NCBI GenBank assembly: GCA_902494685.1
Contig: CABUUE010000092.1
Location: 1-6,260, forward strand
Reading direction: 5' to 3'
DNA: 6,260 nt
Source: an uncultured Collinsella sp.
Lineage (GTDB): Bacteria > Actinomycetota > Coriobacteriia > Coriobacteriales > Coriobacteriaceae
Positions 1 to 5,520 of this stretch are shown in pieces. The translations under genes and the position numbers were made by a program. How positions within the stretch are numbered: position 1 is the stretch's first letter; each line of letters starts with the position of its first letter. Below the pieces are notes generated by a model. That model did no database searches. It was given only the letters and a program-made list of their open reading frames with translations, and was not told the DNA's origin.

Positions 1-662
1 CGTCAGAAGATATTGACCTGGCATGGCTTTGCGGCCTGCTACACGATATGGGCCGCTTTGAGCAGCTGAGACGCTGGGACACCTTTAAGGACGCCGAGAG
101 CATGAGCCATGCGACGCTGGGCATCGAGGTCCTCTTTGGCGAGAATCCCGCCGATGCACCCGCCGTAACGAGCATCCGCGACTTTATCGATGACCCGGCA
201 GAAGATGAGCTCATCCGAGCGAGCATTGCCTATCACAGCGATTTCCGTCTACCCGCGCAGCTCGACGTGCGCACGCGAAGCTTCTGCGATATCGTGCGCG
301 ATGGTGACAAGATCGACATTATGCGCACCATCGCCGACAGCACCGTCGACACCATCCTCAAGGTGGACGAGAAGACGTTTCTCGGCAGCCGTTTCTCGTC
401 GCCGACACTTGCCGCCTTTGACGAGCACCGCTGCGTCGCACGCGATGAACGCAACGAGCCCGCAGACTACCTGGTGGGACTCATCTGCTTTATGTTTGAG
501 CTCGTCTATCCAGCAAGCCGCGCGCTGGCGCGCGAACAGGGCGATATCCACCGCCTGCTCGACGCGCCCTTTGGCATTACGCGGCCCTTTACCGACCCCG
601 CCACGCAGGCGACTTGGAGCCGCCTTAAGGACGAGATGCGCGACTGGCTGGCGCGCGCCTAG
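1..662 (+). CDS. HD-domain phosphohydrolase, 5'-truncated
   Basis: This is the C-terminal 219 residues of a gene whose start lies before the window; the first complete codon is at base 3. The visible part opens with LLHDMGRFEQ, the HD dyad of the metal-dependent phosphohydrolase superfamily (His14, Asp15 in window numbering). SHATLG follows at 35-40, then YHSDFRLP at 77-84 and DGDKID at 100-105, the last probably supplying the distal metal-ligand Asp. The first His of the H...HD...D set should lie upstream. There is no signal peptide or membrane segment in view, so it is probably cytoplasmic. Such proteins hydrolyse phosphate esters, often nucleotides, but the substrate cannot be read here. 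It converges on the etfA-like gene, and the stop codons share CTAG. The HD call is firm; the specific function is unknown. Confidence 0.85.
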   Translation, partial: SEDIDLAWLCGLLHDMGRFEQLRRWDTFKDAESMSHATLGIEVLFGENPADAPAVTSIRDFIDDPAEDELIRASIAYHSDFRLPAQLDVRTRSFCDIVRDGDKIDIMRTIADSTVDTILKVDEKTFLGSRFSSPTLAAFDEHRCVARDERNEPADYLVGLICFMFELVYPASRALAREQGDIHRLLDAPFGITRPFTDPATQATWSRLKDEMRDWLARA

Positions 663-1864
663 CGCTCAAGCTGGGCCAGCAGTTCCTCGACGACCTCGAC
701 GGCATCGCCGACAACCTTGTACTGGGCAGCACCAAAGATGGGGGCATCCGGGTCCTCGTTGATGGCGATAATGCACTCTGCCCCACCGATGCCGGCAAGA
801 TGCTGGATGGCGCCCGAAACACCGATACTCACGAGAAGCTTGGGCGAAACCGATACGCCGGTCTGGCCAATCTGATGGCGATACTCCAACCAGCCGGCCT
901 CCACGACAGGTCGCGTGCAACCAAGCTCGGCTCCCAGAGCCTCGGCGAGCCTTCGCATCAGGGGCAGATTCTTCTTGGAGCCAATGCCGCGGCCCACCAC
1001 GACCAAGCGTTCGGCATCGGCGATCGAGGCCTGCTGCCTCCACTCCTCGGCGGGAATCGAGATCTCGACACGAGCCTTAGCATCATCCGCAAGCGATATC
1101 TGGGTGATCGTGCCGGAGCGGTCGTAGTCAAAGTCGGGCGCCTTAAAGATGCCGGGACGAACCGTTGCCATCTGGGGACGATGATTGGGGCAGACGATGG
1201 TGGCCATCAGGTTGCCGCCAAACGCCGGACGCGTCTGTTGCAGCAGTCCCGTCTCCGTATCCATCGAAAGTACGGTGCAGTCAGCCGTAAGGCCCGTCTG
1301 CAAGCGCACGGCAACGCCGGGTGCCAGTTCGCGGCCAAAAGCGGTCGCACCGTATAGGATGGCCTCGGGTTTGCGTTCGGCTACCAAATCGCAGATCAAG
1401 CGGGCGTAGACCTCCGCATCGTTTTGGCGCAGGCGCTCGTCGCGACAGGCCAGGACTTCGTCGGCGCCCGCGCAAACCAGATGCTCCAGGTCGCCGAGAG
1501 AACCCTCGGGACCCATACCGATCAGTGCCACCAGACGGCAGTCGCGAGCATCGGCAAGCTCGCGGCCCTTGCCCATAAGCTCATAGGCAACGGGAGTCAC
1601 CGTATCGTGCTCGTCGGTCTGCGCGAATACCCAAATGTCTCGATATGCATCAAGGTCCACCGCACCAGCGGCCTCGTCACGCTCGATCGAGATAGCGTTG
1701 ACAGGGCAGGCGTCGACGCACCCACCGCATAGGATGCAGCCGTCGGTTACGCGGGCGCATCGGCTGGGTCGTTCGCCTTCCACTACGATGCCGCCCGAGG
1801 CACAGGCGCGAACGCAGCGACCGCAGCCGACACAGGCTTCGCTATCGATAATCAGTCCGCTCAT
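659..1864 (-). CDS. etfA: Electron transfer flavoprotein alpha subunit with N-terminal ferredoxin domain
   Basis: This 401-residue protein is longer than a plain EtfA (about 310-340) because of an N-terminal ferredoxin-type domain. Two complete CxxCxxCxxxC sets are visible, C11/C14/C17/C21 and C43/C46/C49/C53, consistent with two [4Fe-4S] clusters. The ETF-alpha domain follows, with GRELAP at 177-182, GLTADCT at 191-197, QTRPAFGGN at 210-218 and RPQMATVRPG at 229-238. The C-terminal FAD-binding domain has GRGIG at 291-295, RPVVEAGW at 318-325, QIGQTG at 331-336, SGAIQHLAG at 350-358 and INEDPDAPIF at 368-377. With EtfB it would form the bifurcating flavoprotein, and the Fe-S domain probably exchanges electrons with ferredoxin. 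LctC and CarE of Acetobacterium woodii are known EtfAs with such an extension. The ATG directly abuts the etfB stop (TAGATG). A GAGGGGA ribosome binding site lies about 8 nt upstream, inside etfB, so translation is probably coupled. Confidence 0.93.
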   Translation of the reverse strand: MSGLIIDSEACVGCGRCVRACASGGIVVEGERPSRCARVTDGCILCGGCVDACPVNAISIERDEAAGAVDLDAYRDIWVFAQTDEHDTVTPVAYELMGKGRELADARDCRLVALIGMGPEGSLGDLEHLVCAGADEVLACRDERLRQNDAEVYARLICDLVAERKPEAILYGATAFGRELAPGVAVRLQTGLTADCTVLSMDTETGLLQQTRPAFGGNLMATIVCPNHRPQMATVRPGIFKAPDFDYDRSGTITQISLADDAKARVEISIPAEEWRQQASIADAERLVVVGRGIGSKKNLPLMRRLAEALGAELGCTRPVVEAGWLEYRHQIGQTGVSVSPKLLVSIGVSGAIQHLAGIGGAECIIAINEDPDAPIFGAAQYKVVGDAVEVVEELLAQLER

Positions 1865-2680
1865 CTATGCCATCCCCTCGATAATCTTGGCAAGTTTTAC
1901 CGCCTGCTCGGACGCCGTTCCCTCAACGGCCTCGCACGTTTGGTCACGGTCGGGCACAAACGAGCGCACGACCTGTGTCGGCGACCCGGCAAGACCGCAA
2001 CGCGCGGGGTCGGCGTTCACGTCGGCGGCACTGACCACGCGCACGTCCGCCTCCTCCGCCGCGCGAATACCGGCAATACTCGGCATACGCAACTGGCCAA
2101 TCTCCTTGGCAGTCGTCATCGCGCACGGCATCTCAAGATACACCGTCTCCTCGCCGGCATCGCATCCGTGAATGAGCGCCAGCGAGCCACAGGTCGTAAA
2201 GCCCGCGCTCTGCACGCAACTCACGTCGGTCACGCAGGGAATCTCAAAGGCACCGGCAAGCTCGGGACCAATCTGGGCCGTATCGCCATCCACCGCCATC
2301 TTGCCGCAGATGAGCAGGTCGAAGTCCTCGTCGAGCGCCTCGATGCCGCATTTGAGAGCATAGGTGGTCGCCAGGGTATCGGCACCTGCAAAGGCGCGAT
2401 CGGTCAGCAGCAGCGCGTCGTCGGCGCCTCGGGCGATGCAGTCGCGCAGCAGCGACTCGGTCGCGGGGATGCCCATCGACACCACCGTCACGCGCACATC
2501 CATGCCAAAGCCGATAAAGTCGTCCTTCAGCGCCAGCGCGCATTCCAAAGCGCTCGCATCAAAGGGATTAATGACCGCCTGCTTGCCATCGCGCACGATG
2601 GTATTGGTCTTGGGGTCCATCTTGACCTCGGTGCTGCCCGGCACGGCCTTGACGCACACCACCATATGGAAATCGCTCAT
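1865..2680 (-). CDS. etfB: Electron transfer flavoprotein beta subunit, bifurcating type
   Basis: This is a full-length EtfB (271 residues from this start). Numbering from the alternative GTG two codons earlier, it shows CVKAVPG at 11-17, NPFDASALECAL at 40-51, TDRAFAGADTLAT at 95-107, GKMAVDGDTAQIGPELA at 128-144 and GLAGSPTQV at 231-239. Canonical non-bifurcating EtfBs have a DD-x-N-Q type motif where this one has DGDTAQ. The DGDTAQ form is characteristic of bifurcating ETFs, in which EtfB holds the bifurcating FAD and binds NAD(H). GTG at 2686 would overlap the upstream TGA as GTGA. ATG at 2680 is preferred because AAAGGGGG at 2697-2690 is 9 nt from it but only 3 nt from the GTG. The gene lies between the FAD-linked oxidase gene and etfA with essentially no gaps, so the subunits are probably made in equal amounts. 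Confidence 0.93.
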   Translation of the reverse strand: MSDFHMVVCVKAVPGSTEVKMDPKTNTIVRDGKQAVINPFDASALECALALKDDFIGFGMDVRVTVVSMGIPATESLLRDCIARGADDALLLTDRAFAGADTLATTYALKCGIEALDEDFDLLICGKMAVDGDTAQIGPELAGAFEIPCVTDVSCVQSAGFTTCGSLALIHGCDAGEETVYLEMPCAMTTAKEIGQLRMPSIAGIRAAEEADVRVVSAADVNADPARCGLAGSPTQVVRSFVPDRDQTCEAVEGTASEQAVKLAKIIEGMA

Positions 2681-2682
2681 CT

Positions 2683-4284
2683 TCACGCGCCCCCTTTCTG
2701 GACGAGCTCATCCAAGAGCTTCTCCGAAAACAGGTTGCCGCGACCCAGCTGCCCGTCGGGATCGAGCTGGAGCTTGAGCCGCGCCGACTCGACCATGGCC
2801 TCGTGACCGTACATCGTCTCTAAGAAGCCCGCCTTGATCTTGCCGACGCCGTGCTCGGCAGAAACGGCACCGCCCATAGCCGTTACCTCCGCAGCCCACT
2901 GGGCAAACAGCTCGCCACCGCGACGGTAGTCCTGCGCATCGCGCGGCAGGATGTTCACATGCAGATGGTTGTTACCGATGTGCCCCCAGGCAGCAGATTC
3001 AAGCCCGCTTTCGGCCAGTGTGCGGCGATAGAGGGCCACGACATCGGCAAGGCGTGCATTGGGCACCGACATGTCCGAACCCAGTTTGGTGATGGTGGGA
3101 TCCGTGCGGCGACGCTCGTCGATAAGCATGTTGACGCTCTCGGGGACCGCATGGCGGAAGAACCGCTGGCACTCGCGATCAACCTCGGTGCGCGCGACCC
3201 ATGTCGCATCGTCGCGGCCACCCGCAAACTCGAGCACCCATCCCAGGTGGTACAGTTCCTCGGTCGCCTGGGCCTCGTCATCGCAGTCGAGCTCCACGTA
3301 GACACAGACCTTGGCCTCTTTGTCGAGCGCCGGCAGCGAGGCAAACGCCGTCGACTGCTCGCGCTGGCGACGTAGAATATCCAGGGCGCCAGCGTCGAAG
3401 TACTCGATGGCAGCCGCATGGGACAGGACGGGACGCATGGAATCGGTAAAGGACACGGCCTTGTCTTCGCTATTGAAAAAGCAGCTCACACCCCAAACGA
3501 CCGCAGGCGCCGCCTGCAGGGCAATCTCGAGCTCGGTGATAACGCCGAGCGTGCCGCAAGCACCGATAAAGAGGTCGATGGCGTCCATTTCGTCCGCAAC
3601 GAAATAGCCTGAGGCATTTTTTGTCTTGGGCATGGTATAGCCGGGAAGATCGAGCTCGAGCGTACGGCCCACTGCCGTCACGAGCGACAGGTGACGGCCC
3701 TGGGCAAAAGCCTCGCCGCGCTGAAGCTCAAGCAAATCGCCATCAGCCAGCGCGACGTGGAGTCCCGTGATATGTGGGCGCATGGGGCCGTAGGCGTAGC
3801 TACGGGCGCCGGAAGCGTTGCATGCCGCCATGCCGCCCAGACAGGCAGATGCCTCGGTGGGATCGGTGGGAAAGAATTGCTCGGGGGCTTCCTGGAACTC
3901 CTCGTAGGCCTCAAGCGATGCCTGGTCCCAGCCGGCAGTCGGCAGCACTTTCTTGCCCAGTTGCTTGCGTAGCTCAGACAGCACGACGCCGGGCGCCACA
4001 CGCAAAAGAAAGCGGCCCTGCTCATCGCGGCGAATGCCTAGGTAGCGATTCATGCGGGAAGTATTGAGAACGTGACCGCCATGAGGCACGGCGCCGGCGG
4101 CAAGACCGGTCCGGGCGCCCTGAACCGTCACCGGGACACGCTCGGCATGGAGCTTTTTCAAAATGGCGCGGACCTCGTCCTCCGTTGTCGGAAACGAGAT
4201 GCTCGAGGCCTCGCCCGATGTGCGAGACTCATCGCGACCATACTCTTCGAACTCGTCGGTGAAGGGTTTGATGGTTGCAGACAC
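2683..4284 (-). CDS. lctD: FAD-linked oxidase of the GlcD/LctD family, probable ETF-dependent lactate dehydrogenase
   Basis: This 533-residue flavoenzyme belongs to the 2-hydroxyacid oxidase/D-lactate dehydrogenase family (FAD_binding_4 plus FAD-oxidase_C). The N-terminal FAD domain covers about 28-260, with QGARTGLAAGAVPHGG at 55-70, PTDPTEASACLGGMAACNAS at 139-158, GARSYAYGP at 159-167 and GTLGVITELE at 244-253. The C-terminal substrate/cap domain has LGSDMSVP at 401-408, GHIGNNHLHVNILP at 434-447 and SAEHGVGKIK at 475-484. There is no Fe-S domain, signal peptide or membrane segment. Placement ahead of bifurcating etfB and etfA strongly suggests it is the dehydrogenase of an LDH/ETF complex converting lactate to pyruvate. 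Glycolate or another 2-hydroxy acid remains possible, and the gene symbol is by analogy with A. woodii. The start is GTG, supported by AAAGGGGGAG ending 5 nt upstream. It is somewhat longer than many relatives, and its C-terminal LDPDGQLGRGNLF differs from the common NPGK ending. Confidence 0.85.
   Translation of the reverse strand: MSATIKPFTDEFEEYGRDESRTSGEASSISFPTTEDEVRAILKKLHAERVPVTVQGARTGLAAGAVPHGGHVLNTSRMNRYLGIRRDEQGRFLLRVAPGVVLSELRKQLGKKVLPTAGWDQASLEAYEEFQEAPEQFFPTDPTEASACLGGMAACNASGARSYAYGPMRPHITGLHVALADGDLLELQRGEAFAQGRHLSLVTAVGRTLELDLPGYTMPKTKNASGYFVADEMDAIDLFIGACGTLGVITELEIALQAAPAVVWGVSCFFNSEDKAVSFTDSMRPVLSHAAAIEYFDAGALDILRRQREQSTAFASLPALDKEAKVCVYVELDCDDEAQATEELYHLGWVLEFAGGRDDATWVARTEVDRECQRFFRHAVPESVNMLIDERRRTDPTITKLGSDMSVPNARLADVVALYRRTLAESGLESAAWGHIGNNHLHVNILPRDAQDYRRGGELFAQWAAEVTAMGGAVSAEHGVGKIKAGFLETMYGHEAMVESARLKLQLDPDGQLGRGNLFSEKLLDELVQKGGA
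2690..2697 (-). promoter_or_regulatory. Ribosome binding site of etfB, decides its start
   Basis: On the minus strand this reads AAAGGGGG inside the last codons of the upstream gene. It is 9 nt from ATG at 2680 but only 3 nt from the GTG at 2686. The spacing favours the ATG, leaving 2 nt between the upstream TGA and the start. Confidence 0.5.
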
Positions 4285-4289
4285 GCGAA

Positions 4290-4299
4290 CTCCCCCTTT
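4290..4299 (-). promoter_or_regulatory. Ribosome binding site of the FAD-linked oxidase gene
   Basis: Read on the minus strand this is AAAGGGGGAG, ending 5 nt before the GTG at 4284. It supports that non-ATG start, since the next in-frame Met codons fall well inside the FAD domain. The same AAAGGGGG core precedes etfB. Confidence 0.6.
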
Positions 4300-4504
4300 A
4301 GCTAACTACAGTGTTTGCAGGGAGATGTTACCGCATCGTTTTGTCGACGTGTTCGAGACCGTCTCCATAATTGGCGATTTTTACGTTCGTGCAATTCGGC
4401 GAGCGGCAAGGTTTCCTCGGCAGACGATGCTTTTGACACATATCGCTTTACCGCCAGCGACCACGCAATTGTTGTTCGAAAAAAGTTGAAGTAATTTTTA
4501 CCAT

Positions 4505-4534
4505 CTTTTACCTGCGGAGATGTCAATCCGTCAA
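4505..4534 (-). promoter_or_regulatory. Candidate sigma-70 promoter for the oxidase/etf operon
   Basis: On the minus strand TTGACG (4534-4529) is followed, after an 18-nt spacer, by TAAAAG (4510-4505). These match the consensus at 5/6 and 4/6. The resulting leader would be about 210-220 nt, which is long. A weaker alternative nearer the gene is AATTAT at 4372-4367 with TTGCAC at 4394-4389. This is prediction only. Confidence 0.3.
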
Positions 4535-4538
4535 GCAT

Positions 4539-4556
4539 TTGGTCAGAAATTGGTCA
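4539..4556. repeat. TTGGTCA direct repeat, possible operator
   Basis: TTGGTCA occurs at 4539-4545 and again at 4550-4556, an 11-bp period that puts both copies on the same face of the helix. They sit immediately upstream of the candidate -35 element of the lactate/etf operon. TTGGT is also the half-site sequence of FadR-subfamily GntR regulators such as PdhR and LldR, whose sites are inverted TTGGT/ACCAA. The full inverted site is not present here. Confidence 0.35.
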
Positions 4557-4585
4557 AGTAGTGACTGATACGGTCGGCATCGACA

Positions 4586-4609
4586 GCCAAAACCAATGGA
4601 AGTTTTGGC
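4586..4609. repeat. Perfect inverted repeat upstream of the 98-residue protein gene
   Basis: GCCAAAAC (4586-4593) and GTTTTGGC (4602-4609) are exact reverse complements, separated by 8 nt. The repeat ends 21 nt before the ATG at 4631 and is not followed by a T run, so it is not a typical terminator. It could be a dimeric repressor operator or a leader hairpin just ahead of the ribosome binding site. Confidence 0.5.
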
Positions 4610-4618
4610 CCCAGAAGC

Positions 4619-4626
4619 AGGGAGGT
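4619..4626 (+). promoter_or_regulatory. Ribosome binding site of the 98-residue protein gene
   Basis: AGGGAGGT is a near-perfect Shine-Dalgarno sequence ending 4 nt before the ATG at 4631, and it fixes that start. It sits inside a small GGGA-GGT-TCCC inverted repeat at 4620-4630 that could weakly mask it. Confidence 0.65.
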
Positions 4627-4630
4627 TCCC

Positions 4631-4927
4631 ATGGCATATTACTGGCCCCAGTACGGCGTCGCCATCGAGGTCGACGACGATCCCTATCTCCTGCCTTTCG
4701 ACGAAGAGGCGTTCCCCGATACGGCGGTCTACCACGTCACCACCGATGTTATCTGCGACCCCGAGTCGTTCTCGGCGCTCGCCCACCACATCGCGCGCAT
4801 CCACAACATCGAGCTCCCTCACGACTTCGACGAGCTCATCTATTCGCGCCGCCTGATGCTTCACATGCTCTTTGGAGCGGACCCGTCCACGTTCGCACGC
4901 GTCTACACCACCAAGGACGCCGCATGA
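4631..4927 (+). CDS. Small soluble protein of unknown function, possibly a degenerate DUF559/Vsr-like fold
   Basis: This 98-residue acidic protein has no signal peptide or membrane segment, so it is probably cytoplasmic. The start is supported by a strong ribosome binding site. I cannot assign it firmly. The opening YYWPQYGVAIEVDDDP (3-18), followed by AVYHVTTDVICDPESF at about 37-52 and a helix-forming stretch, resembles the core strands of DUF559/Vsr-like PD-(D/E)XK proteins. Those have a pattern of DFxWPxxxVxxEVDG, then a strand like VLRxTxxDxxxDPE and a helix. If so, E13 and D15 are retained. The usual first catalytic Asp is replaced by Ala2, the His after VDG is absent, and the N-terminal part is missing, so nuclease activity would be unlikely. 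This resemblance is from memory and unverified. Its stop overlaps the next start as ATGA, so it is co-translated with a membrane protein gene. Confidence 0.75.
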   Translation: MAYYWPQYGVAIEVDDDPYLLPFDEEAFPDTAVYHVTTDVICDPESFSALAHHIARIHNIELPHDFDELIYSRRLMLHMLFGADPSTFARVYTTKDAA

Positions 4928-5433
4928 GCGCGAAGAAGCCGCCCCGCCTTGCAGGACTGGGGCGTCGCAAGAAACTCGTCGTTGTCTGCCTGGCTATCGT
5001 CTGCGCCCTCATCGCCGTAGGGCTATACGCCTGGCAGTCGCAGCCCGTGCCCGAAGCGGGCGCCTCAGTCACGACGGCAGAAGGTAAATCGCGCCAAGAA
5101 ATCCAGGATGAGCTCGACGCCATTGTCCGCGACAACATGATGACGATCTCGGTCGCGCCGGTCGCACAGTTGCAGGAAGGCGGCAAGCTGCGCGTCAACG
5201 TGCAAAACGTCCAAGACAACAAGTTTCCCCAGCGCTTCCGCGTGATTCAAAACGACGAGACCATCTATGAGTCCGGTGTGGTCGAAGCCGGCAAGACAGT
5301 TGAGACCTGCCCCGCCGGCGATATCCAAGAAGGCGAGGCATATATCGAGATTCAGGCACTCGATGCCAAGACCTACGACACCCACGGCAATCCGACGCGC
5401 GTCAAAGTGCGGGCGGCCCAGGCAGAAGGCTAG
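4924..5433 (+). CDS. Single-pass membrane protein with extracellular beta-rich domain
   Basis: This 169-residue protein starts at an ATG that overlaps the previous stop (ATGA), which points to translational coupling. The reading frame stays open further upstream, but the coupled start, just ahead of the basic segment, is the sensible one. Residues 1-17 are strongly basic (K4, K5, R8, R14, R15, K16, K17). A hydrophobic segment at about 18-37 follows, so the topology should be N-in with the rest outside. After a linker (about 38-55) comes a short amphipathic helix around QEIQDELDAIVRDNM. The remainder looks beta-rich, for example KLRVNVQNV, RFRVIQND, TIYESGVVEAGKTVE and YIEIQALD. I recall similar small membrane proteins beside secreted surface proteins in gut Actinomycetota and Firmicutes, but cannot name a family. 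It has no LPXTG motif or lipobox. A role in docking or assembly of the downstream secreted protein is inference. Confidence 0.8.
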   Translation: MSAKKPPRLAGLGRRKKLVVVCLAIVCALIAVGLYAWQSQPVPEAGASVTTAEGKSRQEIQDELDAIVRDNMMTISVAPVAQLQEGGKLRVNVQNVQDNKFPQRFRVIQNDETIYESGVVEAGKTVETCPAGDIQEGEAYIEIQALDAKTYDTHGNPTRVKVRAAQAEG

Positions 5434-5482
5434 TGGCCGACGCGCTCGCAGGGGCCACACCCTGTCCCCATTCGTCCAACCA

Positions 5483-5501
5483 TCACGGAAACAGTCCGTG
5501 A
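5483..5501 (+). repeat. Perfect hairpin in the leader of the secreted protein gene
   Basis: TCACGGA (5483-5489) and TCCGTGA (5495-5501) are exact complements with a 5-nt loop, AACAG. The hairpin lies in the 87-nt gap between the membrane protein and secreted protein genes, just upstream of the ribosome binding site. With no T run it is unlikely to terminate transcription. It could be an RNA processing or stability element that raises expression of the downstream gene, or a dyad operator. Confidence 0.5.
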
Positions 5502-5520
5502 CGAGCAGAAAGGATCGATT

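Larger units (their letters stand above)
4285..4630. other. Divergent intergenic control region
   Basis: These 346 bases between the two divergent transcription units are clearly richer in A and T than the flanking genes, and I see no convincing gene in them. They hold a candidate minus-strand promoter, two TTGGTCA boxes, two TTTTACC boxes, a small GAGAC-C-GTCTC palindrome at 4355-4365 and a perfect inverted repeat at 4586-4609. No clear plus-strand sigma-70 promoter was found. TTGACA at 4433-4438 matches the -35 consensus but has no usable -10 at 16-19 nt. Confidence 0.7.

Noticed and set aside
800..1357. Plus-strand open frame opposite etfA
   Set aside because: It is a shadow of etfA, whose motifs are conserved throughout this stretch.
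1940..2806. Plus-strand open frame (about 288 codons) opposite etfB
   Set aside because: The opposite strand encodes an unmistakable EtfB. This frame is His/Arg-rich with no family motif.
4433..4438. Consensus TTGACA as a plus-strand -35 element
   Set aside because: No acceptable -10 sequence occurs 16-19 nt downstream, so I do not call a promoter from it.
4302..4538. Minus-strand open frame of 78 codons in the intergenic region
   Set aside because: It has no recognisable motif, and it covers the AT-rich control region with promoter-like sequences and repeats. I treat it as non-coding, though a small gene cannot be strictly excluded.
4561..4923. Upstream extension of the membrane protein reading frame to a GTG at 4561
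   Set aside because: The extension overlaps the well-supported 98-residue gene in another frame and is Arg/His-rich. The ATGA-coupled ATG at 4924 directly precedes the basic N-terminus and membrane segment.
5433..5458. GTGGCC...GGCCAC inverted repeat after the membrane protein gene, as a terminator
   Set aside because: It is a 6-bp stem with a 14-nt loop and no following T run, so it is not convincing as a rho-independent terminator.
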